DNA of 28,448 bases. Origin: CAZOHC01 sp964579845. GTDB lineage: Bacteria; Patescibacteriota; Microgenomatia; Levybacterales; UBA12049. Every line of letters starts with the position of its first letter. Position 1 is the stretch's first letter. A program made the position numbers and the translations under genes. Location of the stretch: positions 1-28,448 of the forward strand of contig CAZOHC010000011.1 in the NCBI GenBank assembly GCA_964579845.1, in the 5' to 3' direction. Positions 1 through 6,745 of the stretch are shown here, piece after piece. Under the pieces are notes generated by a model. That model had not been told where the DNA came from. It did not search any database and saw only the letters and a program-made list of their open reading frames with translations.

Positions 1-612
1 GCCTTGTGCTGCGCACAAGCTCTATCTGTTTGTTAGCCAATAATTTCAGTTCTCTTTCACCCCCCTTCCGGGGTACTTTTCACCTTTCCCTCGCGGTACT
101 AGTTCACTATCGGTAGATTTTGATATTTAGGCTTGGATCGTGGTCGACCCGGATTCCCACAGAGTTTAAATCGTGCTCCATGGTACTTAGGAATCAGACT
201 ATCGGGAAGAAAATTTTCGCATACACGGCTTTCACGTCCTGTGGCGGAGTATTCCGACTCCTTCTGCTAACCTTCTTCACATCGAATATCGTCTGCCCTG
301 CAACCCCACAATAAATTGTGGTTTAGCCTGATCCGCTTTCGCTCGCCGCTACTTACGGAATCTCATATGATGTCTTTTCCAAGCGTTACTAAGATGTTTC
401 AGTTCACGCCGTTCCCCACCATACGCTATATAGCTCCTTACGGAACTAACTTTACGTATGGTTATCCCGATAAATCGGGATGGATTGCTCCATTCGGAAA
501 CCGCCGGATCGTAGGTTGATAGCACCTCCCCGACGAGTATCGCCGCTGTCTGCGTCCTTCTTCGGTCAAAACCTCCAAGGCATCCATTATTGGCATTATG
601 AGTAGATATTTT
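1..612 (-). rRNA. 23S ribosomal RNA, 5' portion (partial)
   Basis: This is the 5' part of the large-subunit rRNA, read on the minus strand and cut by the window edge. The reverse complement carries recognisable domain I segments: GGATGCCTTGG followed by CCGAAGAAGGACG near the 5' end, CCGAATGG, GAACTGAAACATCTTAGTA, GTAGCGGCGAGCGAA, and CCGATAGTGAACTAGTACCG followed by GAGGGAAAGGTGAAAAG. The mature 5' end is placed at about 605-612 from the GGATGCC position, so it is uncertain by several bases. No intervening sequence is seen in the visible part. Apparent small ORFs in this stretch are not genes. Confidence 0.97.
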
Positions 613-754
613 TATGTTTAATACACCACAAAGGGTGTATTGCTATTACATGAAAAAAAATTCCGGTGAATATTTTCATATTCACCTGTTAGGAATACCA
701 CGTCTAAACAAATCCGCTGAAAGCGGATCCATTTTCCGTGGTTCTTCTCTTCAC

Positions 755-767
755 TTGTTAAAGAGCC
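755..767 (-). promoter_or_regulatory. boxA-like antitermination site before 23S
   Basis: The minus strand reads GGCTCTTTAACAA, one base from the classic rrn boxA TGCTCTTTAACA. A hairpin at 779-799 (arms GTC-GCGCTT and AAGCGC-GAC) lies just upstream, in the boxB position. In rrn operons boxA binds NusB/S10 and makes RNA polymerase resistant to termination. That role here is inferred from sequence match and position. Confidence 0.6.
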
Positions 768-884
768 TGTCCGCCATCGTCTGCGCTTCAAGCGCTGACG
801 GGTGGAACCTCTCAAGCATGATTCTCTACATTCGATAGTTGCGTACAACGTAATGAAGAATCTCTCGCTATGCTTCTTATCTTG

Positions 885-910
885 AAAAAACCGCCTCTAA
901 ACTAGGCGGC
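885..910 (-). terminator. Intrinsic terminator-like hairpin between tRNA-Ala and 23S
   Basis: On the minus strand CCGCCT, a 7-nt loop and AGGCGG are followed by six T residues, the form of a rho-independent terminator. It sits after tRNA-Ala and before the 23S gene. It could end the tRNA transcript, or be read through by an antitermination complex. Confidence 0.6.
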
Positions 911-1016
911 TTGTCCAAGTGAACAAGCTGGTTAGTATGTCAGGTACAAGACTGCACCTGACTGCGGCAAATTCTTCCTTACTTCTAAGCGAAGCAAGGC
1001 GCAGAATTGTGCCTTG

Positions 1017-1089
1017 TGGACTCGAAGAGATTCGAACTCTCGACCTCATCATTGCAAATGACGCGCTCTACCAGCTAAGCTACGAGCCC
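1017..1089 (-). tRNA. tRNA-Ala (anticodon TGC)
   Basis: The 73-nt minus-strand sequence folds as a full cloverleaf. The acceptor stem GGGCTCG pairs with CGAGTCC and includes the G3:U70 pair that identifies alanine tRNA. The anticodon loop is TTTGCAA (anticodon TGC), the T loop is TTCGAAT, and the discriminator base is A. CCA is not encoded, since the next bases are CAA. tRNA-Ala is the usual spacer tRNA of bacterial rRNA operons, yet no 16S gene lies upstream here. Confidence 0.96.
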
Positions 1090-1172
1090 AAATATCTCGA
1101 AATACACATGAGTCAAATAAAGTTATGAAAGTAAACTGAAGAAGTACGTTTGAGGCGAAAAATCCGCTATGC

Positions 1173-1188
1173 GGTGTTTAAAGAGATA
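1173..1188 (-). promoter_or_regulatory. boxA-like motif in the tRNA-Ala/23S leader
   Basis: The minus strand reads TATCTCTTTAAACACC, which matches the boxA core CTCTTTAACA with one extra A. It lies in the transcribed leader between the promoter and tRNA-Ala, where rrn operons usually carry their first boxA. The inserted base makes this weaker than the spacer copy. Confidence 0.35.
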
Positions 1189-1238
1189 TGTGAAATTCGC
1201 AACATAAAAAAACGTCGTTTCCTCGGTTTACTTAAGGC

Positions 1239-1267
1239 AGTTTATCACAGGGGTCTGAGCCTGTCAA
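1239..1267 (-). promoter_or_regulatory. Sigma-70-type promoter of the tRNA-Ala/23S unit
   Basis: A perfect -35 box TTGACA (1262-1267), a 17-nt spacer and the -10 box TAAACT (1239-1244) give a start near 1232. That leaves a leader of about 140 nt before tRNA-Ala. Because the promoter stands directly upstream of the tRNA, the unit appears to be transcribed without a 16S gene. Confidence 0.75.
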
Positions 1268-1309
1268 GACCTCGAATTCATATCATCAAGAGGTAGCATC
1301 AATCCCCGT

Positions 1310-1531
1310 TCACCGAGGAGTATCAGTCGGAGTTATATATGGTGTCACGGTCGGGGTTGTCCGCTCTCCGAGCACACTGATTTCGGAACGATCAAAGATC
1401 GCTTCGCCGATACTGAAATCATAAATGACGAGAGCAATCGTCATAATCAAGAGTCCGATCCCCGTGAGGAAAACATGTCGATTCGGAGTAAAATCTGCTG
1501 AGGAGGGTGCTTTTTTCTGACGTTTACTCAT
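1310..1531 (-). CDS. Small single-pass membrane protein, unknown
   Basis: A predicted 73-residue protein that I do not recognise. It has a basic start (MSKRQKK), one hydrophobic segment at about residues 21-38 and a Thr/Pro-rich tail (TTPTVTPYITPTDTPR). It is probably a membrane-anchored peptide with a short exposed tail. A longer reading from a TTG at 1567 is unlikely, because that TTG is the first triplet of a good -35 box. The ATG at 1531 lies 7 nt after the matching -10 box, so the mRNA should be leaderless. It follows trxB but has its own promoter. Confidence 0.55.
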   Translation of the reverse strand: MSKRQKKAPSSADFTPNRHVFLTGIGLLIMTIALVIYDFSIGEAIFDRSEISVLGERTTPTVTPYITPTDTPR

Positions 1532-1538
1532 ACTTATG

Positions 1539-1567
1539 ATAGTACTAAGCGAGGCTGAGATTGTCAA
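1539..1567 (-). promoter_or_regulatory. Promoter giving a leaderless mRNA for the small membrane protein
   Basis: TTGACA (1562-1567), a 17-nt spacer and TACTAT (1539-1544), then 7 nt to the ATG at 1531. The -35 box starts right after the trxB stop codon. Transcription should begin at or next to the start codon. Confidence 0.65.
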
Positions 1568-2488
1568 TTATTCAGTGGTCGATAGCCACCGTTCAGCTTC
1601 AAGCGCTGCAGCTGCACCGAAGCCTGCTGCAGTTACTGCTTGACGGTATTCCCGATCGTGAACATCACCTGCGGTGAATACGCCCTCAACATTTGTACGA
1701 TAATGCCCGTGCACGCTCACATACCCCTGCGGATCAAGATCAATTCCTGTAAAAAGTTTCGTATTCGGGATATGTCCGATCGCGACAAAAACGCCATCAA
1801 TCGGCATTTCAACTTCTTCACCTGTTTGGTTGTTCTTTACGGTAGCTGTCTCAACCTTAATGCCGCCTTTAATTTCAGTAACCTGACTGTTCATGAGTAG
1901 CCTGATCTTCGGCTCTGCCTTTACACGATCCTGCATGATCTGACTGGCACGGAACGAATCCTTTCGATGAATCAGTGTCACACTGTCAGTCACCCGGGAC
2001 AGAACAAGTGCTTCTTCCATCGCGCTGTCTCCTCCGCCGACAACAATCACATGCTTATTACGGAAAAAGGCCGCATCACAGGTCGCACACGATGAGACGC
2101 CTTTCCCGATTTTGTCTTCTTCCCCCGGAACATTGAGCCACCTGGCATCTGCTCCTGTCGCGATAATAACTGCCTTCGCGCGGACTGTTTTCTCACCAAT
2201 TGTTATAGTAAACGGCCGTTCGGAGAAATCAGCGGATGAAAAATTCTCATCAAGAATCTCAGCGCCGTGATGTTCAGCCTGTTTCCGCATGTTACTCATA
2301 AGCTCAGGCCCTTGGATTCCTTCCGGAAAGCCCGGAAAGTTTTCAACAAGTGAGGTAAGTTGCAGTTGCCCTCCCCATTTCTCACCGGCAACAACCAGTG
2401 TCTTCAGATTTGCACGGGTTGTATAGATCGCAGCAGTTAAGCCTGACGGCCCTGAGCCTAAAATAATAACGTCGTACATGGGTTCCAT
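1568..2488 (-). CDS. trxB: Thioredoxin reductase
   Basis: NADPH-dependent flavoenzyme that reduces thioredoxin in the cytoplasm. With the start at 2488 it has 306 residues, normal for bacterial TrxB. The FAD-binding GSGPSG is at residues 11-16, the redox-active CATC at 134-137, the NADP-binding GGGDSA at 151-156, and the C-terminal FAD motif (TAGDVHD) follows. In-frame sequence before 2488 encodes a hydrophobic stretch (SFDFLLLIFLF) that comes from the AT-rich palindromic repeat upstream, so I exclude it. An ATG at 2479 is an alternative start. The substrate gene trxA lies directly upstream on the same strand, separated by that repeat. Confidence 0.95.
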   Translation of the reverse strand: MEPMYDVIILGSGPSGLTAAIYTTRANLKTLVVAGEKWGGQLQLTSLVENFPGFPEGIQGPELMSNMRKQAEHHGAEILDENFSSADFSERPFTITIGEKTVRAKAVIIATGADARWLNVPGEEDKIGKGVSSCATCDAAFFRNKHVIVVGGGDSAMEEALVLSRVTDSVTLIHRKDSFRASQIMQDRVKAEPKIRLLMNSQVTEIKGGIKVETATVKNNQTGEEVEMPIDGVFVAIGHIPNTKLFTGIDLDPQGYVSVHGHYRTNVEGVFTAGDVHDREYRQAVTAAGFGAAAALEAERWLSTTE

Positions 2489-2498
2489 AAACAAAAAA

Positions 2499-2597
2499 AT
2501 CAAAAGTAAAAAATCAAAACTCAAAAGTACAAGTTAAAATTCAAAATTAAAACTTTTTACTTTTGCATTGCAATTTTGACCTTTGCCTTTTGACTTT
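2499..2597. repeat. AT-rich imperfect palindromic repeat between trxA and trxB
   Basis: The left arm (AATCAAAAG-TA-AAA-AA-TCAAAA) and the reverse complement of the right arm (AGTCAAAAG-GC-AAA-GG-TCAAAA) match over about 20 bases, giving a ~100-bp imperfect hairpin. The same word style (TCAAAA, CAAAAGTAA) occurs at 18630-18690 and at 16808-16827. It fills the whole trxA-trxB gap and borders both genes. Confidence 0.65.
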
Positions 2598-2602
2598 CGA
2601 AG

Positions 2603-2929
2603 TTATGAAGCAACCGCTTCATCAATATTCTTCTTATATGTTTCTTTCCCCTGGGCACCGACGAGTGATTTCACCGGATGACCGCCTTTAAAAATCATGA
2701 CAGTCGGAATACTCATCACACCTAAATCACCGGCCACCTGAGGATTATCATCAACATTCATCTTCCCGATTTTTACTTTCCCTTCGTACTCCCGAGCCAA
2801 GTCTTCGATAATGGGTGAAACCATACGGCATGGTCCGCACCATGGTGCCCAGAAATCAACAACAACAGGGACATCACTCCCTAAAACGTCTGATTGAAAA
2901 TTGCTATCGGTAAATACTTGTTCTGCCAT
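2603..2929 (-). CDS. trxA: Thioredoxin
   Basis: Cytoplasmic disulfide reductase of 108 residues, the usual thioredoxin length. It has the active site WCGPC (residues 30-34) after the strand VVVDFWAPW, the buried Asp in VVVDF, and the cis-proline in MSIPTVMIF. It should be reduced by the neighbouring trxB product. I see no clear Shine-Dalgarno before the ATG. The region upstream is a TTAGAAATT-rich repeat. Confidence 0.96.
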   Translation of the reverse strand: MAEQVFTDSNFQSDVLGSDVPVVVDFWAPWCGPCRMVSPIIEDLAREYEGKVKIGKMNVDDNPQVAGDLGVMSIPTVMIFKGGHPVKSLVGAQGKETYKKNIDEAVAS

Positions 2930-2935
2930 ATTTGA

Positions 2936-3015
2936 GAATTTCTAAGTATTAATTTCTAATGCATATGATTTCTAATATGAGGTATTGATTAGAAATTCGT
3001 CATTAGATATTATGA
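2936..3015. repeat. TTAGAAATT-type palindromic repeat
   Basis: Intergenic AT-rich block with several copies of ATTTCTAAT/ATTAGAAAT. The exact pair at 2968-2976 and 2988-2996 forms a 9-bp stem. The right part, TAGAAATT-C-GTCATTAG, recurs as TAGAAATT-T-GTCATTAG at 10278-10293, so it is a dispersed family member and not plain AT-rich filler. Confidence 0.6.
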
Positions 3016-3023
3016 ATTTTTCT

Positions 3024-3563
3024 TTACTCCATCGTTTTTTCCGGCCCCTGGTCACGGAATTCATCGATAAAGGCGACGATTCGTTCTTTATCGACCTGAT
3101 CCATCTTATCAAGGTGCCCCCATGCTGTCAAGGCGAGCGGAACATCCAGATTTGATCTCGGAATAACGATAAGCTTCCAGATTCTTTTTTCGTTCGTGAT
3201 ATCAGTCAACTGTTTCTTAAAAGCATCACACGAAGCCGGATCAGGCAGTTTCGCACAGTTATAACTCATAATGACGTATCCATGTTCCAATGAATGAACG
3301 AGAAGCTCATCTCTGATCTCTTTATCTTTTATTCCGTAGCGTTCCCAGGTCGGGAGGTGAGGCCCTGAGGTGGGAGGGTTACTATTGTAGGTAATTTTAT
3401 CCCCTTCACCGATATGTTGCCTCCCCAGATCAGGAAATGTCTGCCAGGTGTATTGTGAAGATGTTGTTTTCTTAACTTCCTGCGGACGAGAGACCAAAAA
3501 CACACCGCCGACCAAAAGAATGATAACCGCGACGACTGATCCGATAATGACGTTTCTGTTCAT
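3024..3563 (-). CDS. DUF3105 family membrane-anchored protein
   Basis: 179 residues with an N-terminal membrane anchor (about residues 5-24) and an outside-facing domain. The hallmark TYNSNPPTSGPH is at about 58-69, followed by HSLEHG and VIMSYNC, the conserved blocks of DUF3105. The biochemical function of this family is unknown. The His- and Cys-bearing motifs could suggest metal or redox chemistry, but that is a guess. It has its own promoter (3578-3606) with a leader of only about 7 nt and no Shine-Dalgarno. Confidence 0.8.
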   Translation of the reverse strand: MNRNVIIGSVVAVIILLVGGVFLVSRPQEVKKTTSSQYTWQTFPDLGRQHIGEGDKITYNSNPPTSGPHLPTWERYGIKDKEIRDELLVHSLEHGYVIMSYNCAKLPDPASCDAFKKQLTDITNEKRIWKLIVIPRSNLDVPLALTAWGHLDKMDQVDKERIVAFIDEFRDQGPEKTME

Positions 3564-3577
3564 GCTTTATAAAATAA

Positions 3578-3606
3578 AGTATACGGGACGAGAAGCACGT
3601 AATCAA
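3578..3606 (-). promoter_or_regulatory. Promoter of the DUF3105 gene
   Basis: TTGATT (3601-3606), a 17-nt spacer and TATACT (3578-3583), with 14 nt from the -10 box to the ATG at 3563. The expected leader is about 7 nt, too short for a normal ribosome binding site. Confidence 0.6.
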
Positions 3607-3622
3607 GAGATCAGTTGTAAGA

Positions 3623-5296
3623 CTACTCCATCTCTTCCCGCTTGGAGCTTAAGAAACTGAACCACTGCTCAAAAAATTCAAAGAGCAGTTTAAACGGAGT
3701 TTCGATCAGAAAATCAAAGAGGATGAGGAAAAAGTTTACTGATGAGATGCTATGGGTAAGATTGCGTCCGACTTGGACGATCGGCATGAAGAGAAAATCA
3801 GCAATCGGGGTGAACCACCCTTGCTTGTTCCCCAGTTGATAGATACTCGCAGTTAGTGAAATCCGATATGTTAAGAACGAGACGATCGTTAAGAAGAAGA
3901 TAAAGATAAACTGACTGACCGGATTAAAGTTGATGCTGTTTAATAGTGCCATCAGCCCTCCGAACGTCAGGATAAAAGCAAAGACCCACAGGATCGTAAA
4001 GATCACAGTAATCGGTTTTTTCTTGCCGGAATCTTTTTTCAGGTGAAGTGAATTACCTACTTTCGGATGATCAGAAAAGAGCAAGCCATGAATAAAGTCT
4101 CGGATTCTCTCAGAGTTCTCTTTTCCGGGAGTTTTGATAAAGAAACTGGCGATGACCATCAAAACAGGCGGAATCGTGATATTAATAATGATCGAATCCC
4201 ACAGGATCTCGCCATAGACGATACGCTCATACGTTCCCTCCACCACAAACGCAAAAATCACCTTGGTCAAGATAATAAACAGAACACTTCGTACAATCGC
4301 GGTCCGAACTTTTGTAGAGATTGACTGATATCGTCTTTCACACGCACTGAAAATTGCCTCATCAAGTGCATCTTTGTTGAGAACCACCTGCTTCAGGTTG
4401 GCTGCGTGAGCAGCAACCACATCTTCCAAAATCAGGAAAGGTGCGGTTCGTTTTTTCACGTACGAGTAAATCTTCTCTTTCTTTGAGTAATTGAGGCCTT
4501 TGACGATCTCGTTATAGCCGTCTTCAAACCGCTCTGATATTTCACCTAAACTGTCATGCGTCAAAGGACCGAAATACAGTCGAAATAAGTGATAGCGGAG
4601 AAAAGCAATATCATCTCTGGCGAATGCTTTCCTCACCGCGATATAGACTTGAGCATTCTGATTTTCTTCTGACTCCCCATCGATAATAATATGCTTTTTA
4701 AGAACCTGGTACATAAAGTTGCCGATCAGTTCTTTTTCTCTGTTCGGGCTGACAATGTGCTCTATATCAGATGACATGAGCTGATAAATCCAGGTATTCA
4801 CTGTATTCTCAGGTAATTTGTGTTTTTGCAAAATCGCAAATCGAAGCTTGAGGAAGAGCTCGATGGAATCTTCCACATCCTGGATGAGGGACTCACGAAC
4901 ATCATTCTCAGGAAGATAGCGTGCCCACATAAGTTCACGAACCAGAGGTTCAGCTGTTGTCTTTGCGTTTCCTCCGAGCAGCAGCCGCCGCCTCAGGATT
5001 CGCTCAATCGTTGCTCTGAGGAGCACTTCCTCTTCACGATACTCCATCGCCTTGCGCAGCTTCTCGTACCAAAAAGCGACCTTCGAAACGAGTGGGTTGA
5101 CCGTGATTTTCCGTTCATCATGTGTATCCTCGTGCTTCGAAAGTGCTGCAACAAGGTGTTCTGCTAACGGCGAAAGGGGTTCTTTCTTCTGTTCCTCTTT
5201 TGGCACTGCCGGTGCATTTACCGGTGTCAATTCTTTTTCCTCGTCTTCTGTGGGTAAAACTTCTCCGTCCAGGACGGGTTCATCAGGGTTATTCAT
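3623..5296 (-). CDS. Large multi-pass membrane protein, unknown function
   Basis: 557 residues with no family that I recognise. Residues 1-60 are acidic and proline-rich and probably disordered. Residues 65-330 are charged, helical and likely cytoplasmic. Hydrophobic segments lie at about 335-352, 368-387, 429-452 and 460-479, with a further hydrophobic or amphipathic stretch near 520-537. Unlike most genes here it has a Shine-Dalgarno (AAAGAGG, 7 nt before the ATG) and a real leader. Its promoter region is shared, divergently, with the DsbA-like gene. A structural or envelope role is possible but not shown. Confidence 0.7.
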   Translation of the reverse strand: MNNPDEPVLDGEVLPTEDEEKELTPVNAPAVPKEEQKKEPLSPLAEHLVAALSKHEDTHDERKITVNPLVSKVAFWYEKLRKAMEYREEEVLLRATIERILRRRLLLGGNAKTTAEPLVRELMWARYLPENDVRESLIQDVEDSIELFLKLRFAILQKHKLPENTVNTWIYQLMSSDIEHIVSPNREKELIGNFMYQVLKKHIIIDGESEENQNAQVYIAVRKAFARDDIAFLRYHLFRLYFGPLTHDSLGEISERFEDGYNEIVKGLNYSKKEKIYSYVKKRTAPFLILEDVVAAHAANLKQVVLNKDALDEAIFSACERRYQSISTKVRTAIVRSVLFIILTKVIFAFVVEGTYERIVYGEILWDSIIINITIPPVLMVIASFFIKTPGKENSERIRDFIHGLLFSDHPKVGNSLHLKKDSGKKKPITVIFTILWVFAFILTFGGLMALLNSINFNPVSQFIFIFFLTIVSFLTYRISLTASIYQLGNKQGWFTPIADFLFMPIVQVGRNLTHSISSVNFFLILFDFLIETPFKLLFEFFEQWFSFLSSKREEME

Positions 5297-5303
5297 AGAG
5301 AAT

Positions 5304-5319
5304 CCTCTTTCCTATTGTA
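5304..5319 (-). promoter_or_regulatory. -10 box and Shine-Dalgarno of the large membrane protein gene
   Basis: TACAAT at 5314-5319 and AAAGAGG at 5304-5310 precede the ATG at 5296, with 7 nt between the Shine-Dalgarno and the ATG. The -35 region is weak. The site shows that the host does use Shine-Dalgarno initiation for some genes. Confidence 0.5.
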
Positions 5320-5396
5320 GCGCATAGATGAAAAAAAAGCGTGTTATGATCAGCACTTTCTTGAAATAATCATAGCAATTTCCTCCGTAATATGCA

Positions 5397-5402
5397 TATA
5401 AT
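5397..5402 (+). promoter_or_regulatory. -10 box of the DsbA-like gene (leaderless)
   Basis: A perfect TATAAT ends 7 nt before the ATG at 5410, so transcription would start at the start codon. I see no good -35 box. The in-frame ATG at 5392 lies upstream of and runs into this box, so it is not the start. Confidence 0.5.
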
Positions 5403-5409
5403 AGTACCT

Positions 5410-6210
5410 ATGGCAGTGCCCCAGAACGAAGAAACTCCCGCACCAGAGACTGAATATTTTGAACTTCGGATTCCCAAATTCTCAAATGGGCGAGTTCCTC
5501 TCGTTTTTACACTACTCCTTATGGTTGCCTCATTTCTTCTCGGCCTGGTAACTATGCGCTACATCGATGAACATAATGTTCGCTTCGGCGGGGTTGATAC
5601 GACGAACGCAACCGGCGCGTTTATCTCGTACGCGGACTCTCTGGACCTGGACACGAAGCAATTTCAGTCATGTCTGAAGGAGAAAAAATTTGCTGATCTC
5701 GTGTCAACCGATATCGATAACGGCTCATCATTCTCAGTCAGTGCGACACCGACTTTTTTTGTTAACGGGCGTATGCTCGTCGGCGCACAGCCCTACTCAC
5801 TTTTCAGAGAAATGATCGAACAGGAGCTATCCGGTAATCGTTCACCGTTGACTGAAGATGAAGCCAGCGGAGCAGCACAGATGGAAGTAGCCAAAGGCCA
5901 CTTGCCGGTTCTCGGCAACGATGATGCGAAGATCACGATAATCGAATTCAGTGATTTTCAGTGTCCGTTCTGTAAACAGTTCTATACTGACACACTACCG
6001 CAGCTTAAAAGCGAGTACCTTGATACAGGAAAAGCACAGCTGACGTTTAGGCACTATCCGCTCACCTCGATTCACCCGAATGCAGAGACAGCGCACAGAG
6101 CATCTGAATGCGCTAACGAACAGGGTAAATTCTGGGAATATCATGATCTGTTGTTTGAAACACAAGATTCGTGGTCCGGCCTTCCGTTGTTACCGGTGCA
6201 ATCATCATGA
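5410..6210 (+). CDS. Membrane-anchored DsbA-like thiol-disulfide oxidoreductase with permuted domain order
   Basis: 266 residues: a hydrophilic tail, one membrane anchor (about 29-49), then an outside-facing thioredoxin-fold domain that probably forms or isomerises disulfides. The parts are in an unusual order. Residues 62-141 match what is normally the C-terminal half of such proteins (LDTKQFQSCL, then the cis-Pro segment SATPTFFVNG and LVGAQPY). Residues 160-258 match the normal N-terminal half (GHLPVLGNDDAKITIIEFSD, CPFC at 185-188, FRHYPL, HPNAE, ECANEQGKFWEYHDLLF). The catalytic CPFC therefore follows its cis-Pro partner. The stop overlaps the next start (ATGA), so the two genes are probably cotranslated. 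No frameshift is visible. Confidence 0.85.
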   Translation: MAVPQNEETPAPETEYFELRIPKFSNGRVPLVFTLLLMVASFLLGLVTMRYIDEHNVRFGGVDTTNATGAFISYADSLDLDTKQFQSCLKEKKFADLVSTDIDNGSSFSVSATPTFFVNGRMLVGAQPYSLFREMIEQELSGNRSPLTEDEASGAAQMEVAKGHLPVLGNDDAKITIIEFSDFQCPFCKQFYTDTLPQLKSEYLDTGKAQLTFRHYPLTSIHPNAETAHRASECANEQGKFWEYHDLLFETQDSWSGLPLLPVQSS

Positions 6211-6743
6211 TCATACGAATTCAGACAGCTGCATTAAGACAAGAGCTCATATCTCCTCAGATATTGTTGAGCGGTATCGGTATGGGCATAACCTATCTAT
6301 TTACCTCGTCACTTTTATTGAATATGGCACTTATCACAGAAACGATGAGTGGCTTGTATACGGTGTCTCAAAAATCAGCTATTCTGTTAGGCCTCACGCA
6401 AGGTATCCTCACGCTTTATTCCCCACTCGAACTGAGCCTCATGCTTTTGCTCGGATTTCTCATGGGAGTAAACCTCAGCCTGATTTTAAAATCACTCCAG
6501 GAGAAGAGAAAACAAACAGGCGATTGGTCAATAGGGGTAGGTTTTCTCGGACTAATTGCCACAACAGGCTGTGCAAGCTGCGGCATAACGCTTTTCTCAT
6601 TAGCAGGACCGACAATCTCGTTGGGTCTGCTCCCCTTTCAAGGGATACTGCTGCAAGGAATAAGTGCAGTGTTGCTGCTGTTCTCGCTAATACATACGCT
6701 GAACAGACGAAGTAAGGCTTGCATCATTCTGAAAGGCAAGTAA
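6207..6743 (+). CDS. Membrane protein with CASC motif, possible redox partner of the DsbA-like protein
   Basis: 178 residues, mostly hydrophobic, with probable membrane segments near 18-40, 57-72, 76-94, 109-130 and 136-162. A Cys pair, GCASCG (C122 and C125), opens the last hydrophobic part. The start at 6207 overlaps the DsbA-like stop as ATGA, which is strong evidence of an operon. Its position and CxxC suggest a role in re-oxidising or reducing the DsbA-like partner, as DsbB or VKOR proteins do, but it is not recognisably either family. A transporter role is an alternative. It converges with the ZIP gene, with 2 nt between stops. Confidence 0.65.
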   Translation: MIIRIQTAALRQELISPQILLSGIGMGITYLFTSSLLLNMALITETMSGLYTVSQKSAILLGLTQGILTLYSPLELSLMLLLGFLMGVNLSLILKSLQEKRKQTGDWSIGVGFLGLIATTGCASCGITLFSLAGPTISLGLLPFQGILLQGISAVLLLFSLIHTLNRRSKACIILKGK

Positions 6744-6745
6744 TG

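Larger units (their letters stand above)
613..1016 (-). other. Spacer between tRNA-Ala and 23S rRNA
   Basis: About 400 bases without a protein gene. On the minus strand it holds, in transcript order, a terminator-like hairpin (885-910), a hairpin (779-799), a boxA-like site (755-767), and small hairpins just before the 23S gene, including one with an 8-bp stem at about 622-643. I see no 16S rRNA and no second tRNA. Short ORFs here lack support. Confidence 0.8.

Noticed and set aside
120..519. Two open frames on the plus strand
   Set aside because: They lie antisense within the conserved 23S rRNA sequence and have no independent support.
919..1128. Open frame of 69 codons across the tRNA
   Set aside because: It overlaps tRNA-Ala on the other strand and has no ribosome site or family.
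1310..1567. Longer version of the small membrane protein from a TTG start
   Set aside because: The TTG is the beginning of a perfect -35 box with a matching -10; the ATG at 1531 is the better start.
6080..6715. Long overlapping plus-strand frame (211 codons) across the DsbA-like and CxxC genes
   Set aside because: Its translation is His/Arg/Ser-rich without motifs, and both overlapped genes are coherent in their own frames.
5410..6743. Frameshift as explanation for the odd DsbA-like gene
   Set aside because: Each half is intact and in one frame; the order of blocks, not the frame, is unusual.
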